Assembly (NCBI GenBank): GCA_945872035.1
Contig: CAMBYA010000069.1
Span: 1 to 9,417, forward strand
From: Rhizobium sp. Q54
GTDB lineage: Bacteria; Pseudomonadota; Alphaproteobacteria; SMXS01
Length of the DNA stretch: 9,417 nucleotides
Direction of reading: 5' to 3'
Part shown: in pieces, positions 1-5,738 of the stretch
Layout of the letters: each line of letters begins with the position of its first letter
Numbering within the stretch: the first letter of the stretch is position 1
Notes under the pieces: model-generated
Database searches by the model: none
What the model was told of the DNA's origin: nothing
What the model saw: only the letters and a program-made list of their open reading frames with translations
Made by a program: the position numbers and the translations under genes

Positions 1-305
1 TGGCCGGCGACGCACCATTTCTCGAAACCGAGCGAGCGCATCACCTGCACGTTGTCGCGCGCCATGGTGCGCTTGGCATAGGTCATCTCACCGCCCGAGG
101 GCTTGGAGCTGTCGCCATAGCCGCGCAGGTCGGGCACCACGACGGTGAATTTCTCCGCCAGCACGGGCGCGACCAGGTGCCACATCACATGGGTCTGCGG
201 ATAGCCGTGCAGCAGCAGCACCGGCGGTCCGGAGCCACCGACGACCAGGTTGATCTCGGCGCCGTCGGTGGCGACGCGCTGCTTCTCGAATCCGGGGAAG
301 AACAT
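1..305 (-). CDS. Alpha/beta hydrolase, haloacetate dehalogenase / epoxide hydrolase-like (partial, C-terminus outside window)
   Basis: The first 101 residues are visible and the frame stays open to the left edge. Residues 28-37 form the beta-strand and oxyanion-hole motif PVLLLHGYPQ. It is followed by MWH (42-44) and by VVVPDLRGYGDSSKP (55-69), both hallmarks of the alpha/beta hydrolase group that includes fluoroacetate dehalogenases and epoxide hydrolases. The text ends in FEKWCVAG plus a codon starting CA, just where that family continues into its nucleophile elbow (GHDRG), so the catalytic Asp should lie within a few residues beyond the window. These enzymes are usually cytosolic and hydrolyse a C-halogen, epoxide or ester bond through an Asp or Ser nucleophile; which one applies cannot be seen here. 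The ATG shares its A with the TGA of the upstream VOC gene (TGATG) and has no clear Shine-Dalgarno of its own, which suggests coupled translation. Fold assignment is firm; substrate is unknown. Confidence 0.9.
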   Translation of the reverse strand, partial: MFFPGFEKQRVATDGAEINLVVGGSGPPVLLLHGYPQTHVMWHLVAPVLAEKFTVVVPDLRGYGDSSKPSGGEMTYAKRTMARDNVQVMRSLGFEKWCVAG

Positions 306-781
306 CAGACGTTCAGGTAGAACGCGTGGTTCGGGTCCAGGATCTCCTGGAGTTCGATGACGTTGCCTTCCGGATCACGGCCATAGGTCGCGCGGATGGA
401 GCCGTGGCCCAGCTCTTCGCGGGTGGGCGGCGGGCAGTTGAATGTCATGCCCAGCGTCTTCATGCGCTCGTACTCATAATCGATGTCGGTGACGTCGACG
501 CAGAAATGGGTGTAGCCGTGATCGCTCACCGGCCGCCTGGGATCGACCGGCTTGCCCACGGGCGTCTTGTACTCGAAGATCTCGATGTGGGTGTTGCCCG
601 CCTTCATCATCACCTGCCGGCAGGACGAGTCCTTCAGCCCGACGATGGTGTCGATGCGGGTCGATCCCACTTCCCAGCCCATGGTGGCGACCACCTCGAA
701 GCCGAAGCCCTCCTGGTAGAACTTCACGAGACGGTCGATGTCGCTGGTGGCCAGCGCCACATGGTGGATGCCGCGAATCAT
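305..781 (-). CDS. VOC family protein (glyoxalase / extradiol dioxygenase fold)
   Basis: A 158-residue protein of the vicinal-oxygen-chelate superfamily, which uses two beta-alpha-beta-beta-beta modules to hold a divalent metal for isomerase, epimerase, lyase or dioxygenase chemistry. Module 1 starts with GIHHVALATSDIDR (residues 4-17) and ends at HIEIFEY (65-71). Module 2 starts at GYTHFCVDV (89-97) and ends at DPEGNVIELQE (136-146). The likely metal ligands are H7 (or H6), E67, H92 and E143, the full canonical His/Glu/His/Glu set, so an active metalloenzyme is expected. I place the start at the ATG beginning at 781 rather than at a possible upstream start at 844. The VOC fold begins at once there, and AGGGGAG lies six bases before it, while the 21 extra residues are Arg/Pro-rich and match nothing. 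It overlaps the following hydrolase gene by one base, pointing to a shared pathway. The reaction cannot be named from sequence alone. Confidence 0.93.
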   Translation of the reverse strand: MIRGIHHVALATSDIDRLVKFYQEGFGFEVVATMGWEVGSTRIDTIVGLKDSSCRQVMMKAGNTHIEIFEYKTPVGKPVDPRRPVSDHGYTHFCVDVTDIDYEYERMKTLGMTFNCPPPTREELGHGSIRATYGRDPEGNVIELQEILDPNHAFYLNV

Positions 782-787
782 TTTATG

Positions 788-794
788 CTCCCCT
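788..794 (-). promoter_or_regulatory. Ribosome binding site deciding the VOC start
   Basis: On the minus strand AGGGGAG sits six bases (CATAAA) before the ATG at 781. It supports that ATG over the longer reading frame beginning at 844. The remaining 782-868 spacer between this gene and the metal transporter shows no convincing terminator or promoter to me. Confidence 0.75.
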
Positions 795-868
795 GACGGA
801 AATTCCGGTGGACAAGTCTTGGACGGGCGGCGGCGGCGGGTCAAGCCGGGTGTTGGCGGCTGCGCCTC

Positions 869-2191
869 TCAGAAGATCAGCGTCCAGAACATCGCCAGCA
901 CAGCCACCGCCATGACTGCCGTCGCCAGCCAGCCCATGATCCGCAGATGGCGGGGCAGCGTGAAGCGTCCCATCACCGCCGGGCGGGCGCTCATGACCAT
1001 CATCACCGCCATGAGCGGAACGGAAACCACGCCGTTGATGACCGCGGCCCAGAACAATCCCTTCATCGGATCGATCGGCAGCAGATTGATGCCGATGCCC
1101 AGCAATGTGGCCACCGCGATGGTGCCGTAGAACGCCTTCGCCTCCCTGGGCTTGTAGCCAAGGCCGGTGGGCCATTGCCGCGCCTCGCCGACGGCATAGG
1201 CCGCGCTGCCGGCCAGCACCGGAATCGCCAGCATGCCGGTGCCGACGATGCCGAGCGCGAAAACGGCCGACGCGAAGGGACCGGCGATCGGTCGCAGCGC
1301 CTCGGCCGCCTCGGCGGACGTCGCGATGTCGGTGATGCCGTGGACGTGCAGCGTCGACGCCGTGGTGACGAGGATGAAAAAGGCGATGAGGTGCGAGTAG
1401 CCCATGCCGACATAGGTGTCGATCCGGATGCGGCGGAGTTCGTCTTCCGCGCCGTCGGCCGACTCGATCAGCGGCTTGGCCTCTGGATCGACCCGCTCGT
1501 CCTCGGCCTCCTCGGACGATTGCCAGAAGAACATGTAGGGGCTGATGCTGGTGCCCAGTATGGCGACGAATCCGACGATGTAGGCCTGCTCCCACGTGAT
1601 GGTCGGCACCAGCGTATGAAAGGCGACCTGTCCCCAGGGCACATGCACCGCAAGGACGGTGGCAACGTAGGCCAGCAGGGAAAGCGTCGTCCATTTCAGG
1701 ATGGCGACATAGCGGGCATAGCTGAGGAAAACTTCGAGCCAGACGCAGGTCACCGCGAACGCCACTACATAGACCAGCGCCGGACCGCCGATCAGCAGCT
1801 TCACCGCATCGGCCATGGCGGCCAGGTCGGCACCGATGTTGATGATGTTGGCGACCAGCAGCAGGCCGACGATCAGTCTCAGGATCGATGCCGGGTAGAA
1901 CTGGCGGATGTTGCCGGCGATGCCTTTACCGGTCACACGCCCGATGCGGGCGCTGATCTCCTGAACGGCCGCCAGGAGCGGATAGCTGAACGGCAGGCTC
2001 CAGGCCAGGCCATAGCCGAACTGCGCGCCGACCTGGGAATAGGTGGCGATGCCGCTCGGATCGTCGTCCGACGCGCCGGTGATCAGGCCAGGACCGAGCA
2101 GCTGCCAGAAGCGGCGGGGTCGACGGACCGCGGGGTCGGGCCGCAGGTGCGCGGGATCCGCCGTCATCGGGTCGCGGGGTTTGTCGTCCAT
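869..2191 (-). CDS. NRAMP/SLC11-like divalent metal ion transporter, divergent clade
   Basis: A 440-residue inner-membrane protein with about eleven hydrophobic segments. It starts at GPGLITGASDDDPSGIATYSQ (residues 33-53; helix 1 with the unwound metal-binding motif) and continues with FSYPLLAAVQEISARIGRVTG (68-88). The NRAMP fold imports metal ions with protons. The residues that define the site differ from classical MntH/DMT1. The helix-1 motif is D44-P-S-G instead of DPGN, and the helix-6 motif is S217-P-Y instead of MPH, so the metal-coordinating Asp is kept but the Asn, Met and His positions are changed. An acidic cytoplasmic or loop stretch (SSEEAEDERVDPEAK, 225-239) follows helix 6. 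I chose the ATG at 2191 because AGGGA lies 11 bases upstream and the next Met (residue 9) has no ribosome site. The first 26 residues are polar and variable. Family membership is confident; the transported ion (Mn, Fe, Mg or other) is not. Confidence 0.9.
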   Translation of the reverse strand: MDDKPRDPMTADPAHLRPDPAVRRPRRFWQLLGPGLITGASDDDPSGIATYSQVGAQFGYGLAWSLPFSYPLLAAVQEISARIGRVTGKGIAGNIRQFYPASILRLIVGLLLVANIINIGADLAAMADAVKLLIGGPALVYVVAFAVTCVWLEVFLSYARYVAILKWTTLSLLAYVATVLAVHVPWGQVAFHTLVPTITWEQAYIVGFVAILGTSISPYMFFWQSSEEAEDERVDPEAKPLIESADGAEDELRRIRIDTYVGMGYSHLIAFFILVTTASTLHVHGITDIATSAEAAEALRPIAGPFASAVFALGIVGTGMLAIPVLAGSAAYAVGEARQWPTGLGYKPREAKAFYGTIAVATLLGIGINLLPIDPMKGLFWAAVINGVVSVPLMAVMMVMSARPAVMGRFTLPRHLRIMGWLATAVMAVAVLAMFWTLIF

Positions 2192-2208
2192 GTCCAGAAT
2201 TATCCCTG

Positions 2209-2222
2209 CGCCCGAAAGGGCG
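2209..2222 (-). other. Small GC hairpin in the leader just upstream of the metal-transporter ribosome site
   Basis: CGCCC and GGGCG flank a four-base loop, ending two bases before the AGGGA ribosome site (2203-2207) of the NRAMP-like gene. There is no U-run after it, so it does not look like a terminator. It could modestly shape translation initiation, or be a chance pairing in GC-rich DNA. The rest of the 2192-2287 spacer shows no recognised riboswitch. Confidence 0.3.
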
Positions 2223-2287
2223 GCAGGCAGAAGATCAACGCAGCAGCCGCCTAACGCAAGCAGCGATAGTTGCCTTGACGCATCGAC

Positions 2288-3661
2288 CTAGACCGGCGGC
2301 TTCTTTCGCCGGACGTTGCCCATGATCACCCAGACCGCGAAGCCCTTGATGACGATGGCGACGAGGAACATCATCGTATAGGACGTGGCCTCGGCGAGTG
2401 CGCCGCCCAGGATCGGGCCGGCGGCGAACATCGCCGACGCGACCATGCTGGCCAGCGCGATCATCATCGGCTGGTCGTCGCGCGAGCCGTATTCCAGCAG
2501 CAGGTTCTGCCCGGCGATCTGCAGGCCGCCGATGCCGACGCCCAGGCCGCTGAACACGATGGCCAGCCAGAACAGGCTTGTCGGCGCGATCAGCAGGATC
2601 AGCAGGAAGACGCCCCAGATGGCGATGGACCCGGCGAAGGTCCAGGAATTGCCGAAACGGTCGCCGAGAATGCCCCAGATCGGCGCGACGAAGGTCGGGA
2701 TCAGCATGAACGATATGGTCAGCACGCCCAGGCCGTAACCGCCGAGCACTTGGCCCGACGCGGCCATCTCGTGCTTGACGTGCAGGATGTAGAACGGCGC
2801 GGCGGCAATGGCGAGCGAGGCCAGCGTGCTGCCGACCAGGTAGCGTTGGAACCCCGGCGTGCGCGCCTGGCGCGGCAGATCCTTGAGCCGTTCCATCAGC
2901 GGCGCCGGCGCCTGCACGTTCGGCGGCTCGGGCTCGCGGATCTGCTTCAGGCCCAGCAGGCCGATGGCGGTGAGGATGAATGCGAGGAAGAAGGTGCTGG
3001 CATAGCCGTTGCCGAGCAGATTGTGCTCGATGAAGTAGCCGCCGCCCATATAGGCGACCGCCGCGGCAACGATGCCGGCGAAGAAGTTACGGAAGCCCAT
3101 CAGCCGTCCCCGGACGGCGACCGGGATCAGCTTCGACACGGTGAACTGGAACGCCACCGACTGCATGCCGTTAAACGCGCCGAACAGCAGCAGGCAGATG
3201 CCGATGGTCCAGAGGGCGAAGTTCTCGTCGGGCACGAAGCTGGGTACCTTGACGCCGAACAGCGTCAGCCCCGTCACGCCGAAGCCGGCGATGGCAATGC
3301 CGAGGACTGCGACGCGCATGGCGCCGCCGACCCACATGAAGATGGGTACCACCCGCTTGCGGTGGGAGATCATGTTGCCGCCGGGCAGCGAGGCCAGGGT
3401 CGCGCCGATATGCTGGGCGGCCAGCACGAGGCCGACGGCGGTCGGCGAATTCGACAGGACGAAGAGATAGGCGGGGAGGAAGGTGGGCGCCTGCAGAAGC
3501 CGGAAGCCGGTCATGCCGAAGACACCGTGGAGCAACAGCGCGAAATAGTTCCGCTTGAGGTGCCGGTTTACCTCGACGTTGAAGGCCTCTTCCGCGGCAC
3601 GCTGAAGATCGGCGTCATCCTTGCCGGCCTGCTCCTGCTCCTCGCCCCGTGACTCGAGCAC
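2288..3661 (-). CDS. MFS transporter, substrate unknown
   Basis: A 457-residue major facilitator superfamily membrane carrier with about twelve hydrophobic segments beginning near residue 40 and a polar loop around 245-270 (EPEPPNVQAPAPLMERLKDL) between the two six-helix halves. The loop 2-3 signature is degenerate (GGNMISHRKR, 94-103), lacking the usual GxLaDrxGrr acidic residue. The equivalent loop 8-9 signature is intact (GILGDRFG, 330-337). A hydrophilic, charged N-terminal extension of about 38 residues precedes helix 1. The start is a GTG at 3661 with a weak GGGAA eight bases upstream. No in-frame ATG occurs before residue 50, already inside helix 1, so the GTG or a nearby non-ATG codon is needed. 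It lies head to head with the Bcr-like exporter, with 90 bp between the starts. I do not recognise a substrate subfamily; uptake or efflux are both possible. Confidence 0.88.
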   Translation of the reverse strand: MLESRGEEQEQAGKDDADLQRAAEEAFNVEVNRHLKRNYFALLLHGVFGMTGFRLLQAPTFLPAYLFVLSNSPTAVGLVLAAQHIGATLASLPGGNMISHRKRVVPIFMWVGGAMRVAVLGIAIAGFGVTGLTLFGVKVPSFVPDENFALWTIGICLLLFGAFNGMQSVAFQFTVSKLIPVAVRGRLMGFRNFFAGIVAAAVAYMGGGYFIEHNLLGNGYASTFFLAFILTAIGLLGLKQIREPEPPNVQAPAPLMERLKDLPRQARTPGFQRYLVGSTLASLAIAAAPFYILHVKHEMAASGQVLGGYGLGVLTISFMLIPTFVAPIWGILGDRFGNSWTFAGSIAIWGVFLLILLIAPTSLFWLAIVFSGLGVGIGGLQIAGQNLLLEYGSRDDQPMMIALASMVASAMFAAGPILGGALAEATSYTMMFLVAIVIKGFAVWVIMGNVRRKKPPV

Positions 3662-3751
3662 CCGCGAAATTCCCGAACTGGCCGCCTTCGTTGTATGCAG
3701 CGGCTTATGGATCGCTTACTTATCGCACAAACCGTTCTCGAGTAAGCCTGA
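3662..3751. promoter_or_regulatory. Divergent intergenic region between two MFS genes
   Basis: These 90 bp separate the start codons of two oppositely directed transporter genes and so must hold both promoters. Relative to the flanking genes the stretch 3691-3736 is AT-richer. I see only weak promoter-like hexamers: TTGTAT at 3691 for the plus gene and TTGTGC on the minus strand near 3727. I do not assign exact -10 boxes. Two adjacent 11-bp units, GCTTATGGATC (3703-3713) and GCTTACTTATC (3714-3724), match at 8 of 11 positions and are one helical turn apart, which could be a regulator site or chance. No regulator gene lies next to it. Confidence 0.4.
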
Positions 3752-4978
3752 ATGTCCACCGATAACGTCCCGGCAGCCCGGCGCCCTACGCCGGGCGTAA
3801 GGCTGACCTTGATGCTGGGGTCGCTGACCGCGTTCGGTCCCATGGCGATCGACATGTACCTGCCGGCCATGCCGGCCATCGCCGCCGACCTGCACACCGA
3901 TCCCGCCAGCGCGCAGCAGACCATGTCCGTGTTCCTGATCGGCATGGCGCTTGGGCAGCTCCTTTATGGACCAATTTCCGACCGTGTCGGGCGACGGCCG
4001 CCGCTGATGATCGGCATCGCCGTGTTCATTGTCATGAGCATCGGCTGCGCCTTCGCCCAGACCATCGGCTCGCTGATCGTGATGCGGTTCCTGCAGGCAC
4101 TGGGCGCCTGTGTCGGCCAGGTGCTGGCCCGCGCCGTGGTCACCGACGTCTACGACCGGCGCGAGGCGCCGCGGATGTTCTCGCTGCTGATGCTGGTGAT
4201 GGGCCTGGCGCCGATCCTGGCGCCGATCGCCGGCGGCTGGGTGCTGGCGGTCGCCGACTGGCAGGCCATCTTCCTGGCGCTCGCCGTGTTCGGGGTGCTC
4301 GTCGGCGGGCTGGTGTTCTTCCGCCTGCCCGAATCCCGGTCCGAGCAGGTGGCCGCCCACGCCAGGACCGAGTCGCCGTTCCAGGGCATCACGGCGGTCG
4401 CCCGCAACCGGCACATCGTCGGCTATGCGATCGCCGGCGGCATGGGCACCGCGTCCATGTTCACCTACATCACCTGCGTGCCGGACCTGCTGATCGAGCA
4501 CTACGGCATATCGCCCGAGCACTTCGGCTGGTTCTTCGGCATCAATGCCGCCGGCCTGATCGCCGGGTCGCAGATCAACCGCCATCTCCTGAAGCGCCGC
4601 ACCAGCCACGACCTGCTGAAGATCGCGCTGGCCATCGGCCTGGGACTGACGCTGATCCTGCTGGTATCGGCGCTGACCGGCATCGGCGGCCTGCCCGGCC
4701 TGCTGATCCCGCTGTTCCTGGTGATCACCTGCATGGGCTTCGTGCTGCCCAATGGCGGCGCCTCGGCCATGGTGATCGACCTGAAGCGCGCCGGCAGCAC
4801 CTCGGCGTTCACCGGCAGCATGTCATTCGCGCTGGGCGCCAGTGGCTCGGCCATCGCCGGCCTGCTCTACGACGGCTCGCCGATGCCCATGGCCGTGGTG
4901 ATGACGGCCGCGCTCACCCTGGGCGTGCTGGTGCTGAAGTTCGTGGTCGGCAAGCCGCCGGCGCTGTTGGCCGACTAA
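3752..4978 (+). CDS. Bcr/CflA family multidrug efflux MFS transporter
   Basis: A 408-residue, twelve-helix inner-membrane drug:H+ antiporter of the DHA1 type. Helix 1 carries LTAFGPMAIDMYLPAMPAIA (residues 25-44), with the membrane Asp (D34) and the MYLPA sequence typical of Bcr/CflA proteins. Motif A is intact (YGPISDRVGRRP, 72-83). Motif B has Arg112 in helix 4 (VMRFLQALGAC). Motif C, the antiporter signature in helix 5, reads GLAPILAPIAGGW (151-163). The length matches the family (about 390-410). Known members export drugs such as bicyclomycin, chloramphenicol or sulphonamides, or small metabolites; the natural substrate here is unknown. The ATG at 3752 has only a weak GAG nine bases upstream. 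It is the only plus-strand gene in the window. Its TAA overlaps the stop codon of the convergent VOC gene, so no terminator fits between them. Confidence 0.93.
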   Translation: MSTDNVPAARRPTPGVRLTLMLGSLTAFGPMAIDMYLPAMPAIAADLHTDPASAQQTMSVFLIGMALGQLLYGPISDRVGRRPPLMIGIAVFIVMSIGCAFAQTIGSLIVMRFLQALGACVGQVLARAVVTDVYDRREAPRMFSLLMLVMGLAPILAPIAGGWVLAVADWQAIFLALAVFGVLVGGLVFFRLPESRSEQVAAHARTESPFQGITAVARNRHIVGYAIAGGMGTASMFTYITCVPDLLIEHYGISPEHFGWFFGINAAGLIAGSQINRHLLKRRTSHDLLKIALAIGLGLTLILLVSALTGIGGLPGLLIPLFLVITCMGFVLPNGGASAMVIDLKRAGSTSAFTGSMSFALGASGSAIAGLLYDGSPMPMAVVMTAALTLGVLVLKFVVGKPPALLAD

Positions 4979-5508
4979 CCGCGGCCCCACGACGGCGGGC
5001 GGACCGGATCGGTCTTGCCGTCCCATGTTTCCGACGCATTCTTGATGACATCGAACATCTCGATGTGCAGCGGATCGGTCGGCATCAGCTGGATCATCAC
5101 GCCCGGCGCGTCGAGCAGGTCGATATAGGCGTGCGAATTGATGTAGCGGTGGCCAACCACATAGTTGACGCCGTCTTCCTTCAGCGACCTCAGCTTGCCG
5201 TCCACGTCGTCGCACCACACGGCAAGATGCTGCAGGCCGCCTTCCGGGTTCTGCTTCAGGTAGTCGCCGTAGATGGTCGGGCCGCAATCGTCATAGGGCG
5301 CGATCAGTTCGATCTGCTGGTCGCCTGAATAGGCGAAGGCCGCCTGGATGTGGCAGTCCATGCGCTCGCCGTAATGCTCGGCGGGCAGCTTGATGTCCTC
5401 GATCAGGTAGAAGGGGCCGACGCCGCGCGCCAGCCAGTGCTCGATGCCCTTCTTCATGTCGGGCACCACGTAGCCCTGCTGCACCACAGGACCGAAGATC
5501 TTGCTCAT
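4975..5508 (-). CDS. VOC family protein, Glyoxalase_4 / methylmalonyl-CoA epimerase-like
   Basis: A 177-residue vicinal-oxygen-chelate protein clearly different from the one at 305-781. Module 1 begins with VVQQGYVVPDMKKGIEHW (residues 8-25) and ends with QQIELIAPYDD (64-74). Module 2 begins with GGLQHLAVWCDDVDG (90-104) and ends with DAPGVMIQLMPTDP (133-146). The pattern resembles the Glyoxalase_4 group, often called methylmalonyl-CoA epimerase-like or simply VOC. By eye the four metal positions are Q10, E67, H94 and Q140. The first three have precedents in glyoxalase I, but Gln at the fourth, usually Glu, is unusual. About 25 residues after the fold (ETWDGKTDPVRPPSWGRG) form a polar tail. 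The start is well supported: GGGGAG lies six bases before the ATG at 5508, with a perfect palindrome just upstream of it. It appears monocistronic, lying between the converging Bcr-like gene and the efflux operon end. The reaction is unknown. Confidence 0.9.
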   Translation of the reverse strand: MSKIFGPVVQQGYVVPDMKKGIEHWLARGVGPFYLIEDIKLPAEHYGERMDCHIQAAFAYSGDQQIELIAPYDDCGPTIYGDYLKQNPEGGLQHLAVWCDDVDGKLRSLKEDGVNYVVGHRYINSHAYIDLLDAPGVMIQLMPTDPLHIEMFDVIKNASETWDGKTDPVRPPSWGRG

Positions 5509-5522
5509 GTCGCTCTCCCCGT

Positions 5523-5536
5523 TTGACGAGCGTCAA
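5523..5536. promoter_or_regulatory. Perfect 14-bp palindrome, candidate operator of the VOC gene
   Basis: TTGACG and CGTCAA are perfect inverted repeats around a two-base centre (TTGACGAGCGTCAA), ending two bases from the GGGGAG ribosome site (5515-5520) of the VOC gene. Dyads of this size are typical of binding sites for dimeric regulators such as TetR, MarR or GntR types. No -10 element can be placed at proper spacing from the TTGACG, so it is unlikely to be a -35 box for this gene. A weaker CCCGC/GCGGG dyad with a six-base loop lies further upstream at 5554-5569. As RNA the palindrome could also form a short hairpin, although a two-base loop is too tight without opening pairs. Confidence 0.45.
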
Positions 5537-5627
5537 GCGAAGCACGTTCCCGGCCCGCTGTCACGCGGGACGACGGGCGCGCGCGGGGATCGCTTTGTGC
5601 TTTTTCCGTGATCTACACAAACACCAA

Positions 5628-5722
5628 CGTGATTTCGCGAGCAAAGCGACGCGATCCAGCCATGCTGCCACACAGCCATCGACGGTACGGCTGGGCTGCT
5701 TCGCTGCGCTCGCAGAATCACG
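5628..5722. repeat. 95-bp imperfect inverted repeat, REP/MITE-like intergenic palindrome
   Basis: Two 34-base arms, 5628-5661 and 5689-5722, are inverted copies matching at 26 of 34 positions around a 27-base centre. The outer ends are CGTGATT and AATCACG. Each arm also holds the shared blocks GCGAGC, AGCGA and, at the inner end, CCAGCC. It lies 16 bp downstream of the RND pump stop codon. The right arm, with GCTTCGCTGCGCTCGCA, closely resembles the palindromic intergenic repeat I know from many alphaproteobacterial genomes (consensus like TTGCGAGCGCAGCGAAGCAA). That resemblance is from memory, not a search. It can fold into a long stem-loop at the 3' end of the efflux transcript and may act in termination or mRNA stability. 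A further CGTGAT occurs at 5607-5612. No target-site duplication is obvious and no gene is inside. Confidence 0.75.
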
Positions 5723-5738
5723 AATGGGATAACGGAAT

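Noticed and set aside
782..844. Upstream extension of the first VOC gene by 21 codons
   Set aside because: The added residues are Arg/Pro-rich and non-conserved in style, while the ATG at 781 has a strong AGGGGAG at correct spacing and begins directly with the VOC fold.
947..2254. Long plus-strand open frame of 435 codons antisense to the NRAMP-like gene
   Set aside because: Its composition (Arg, Asp, Gly, His and Gln runs) is typical of antisense translation of a GC-rich membrane protein gene. It shows no family motif and no ribosome site, while the minus strand encodes a clear transporter.
2750..3652. Plus-strand open frame of 300 codons antisense to the first MFS gene
   Set aside because: It has antisense-type composition (GDRDQ, EQQQ, ADG patterns) and no recognisable domain or ribosome site.
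3716..4609. Minus-strand open frame of 297 codons antisense to the Bcr-like gene
   Set aside because: It is a shadow frame with low-complexity His/Asp/Gln/Arg composition, and it covers the divergent promoter region and most of a well-defined MFS gene.
5554..5569. CCCGC/GCGGG hairpin with six-base loop as a terminator
   Set aside because: The stem is only five pairs and is not followed by a T-run on either strand, so it is likely chance in GC-rich DNA.
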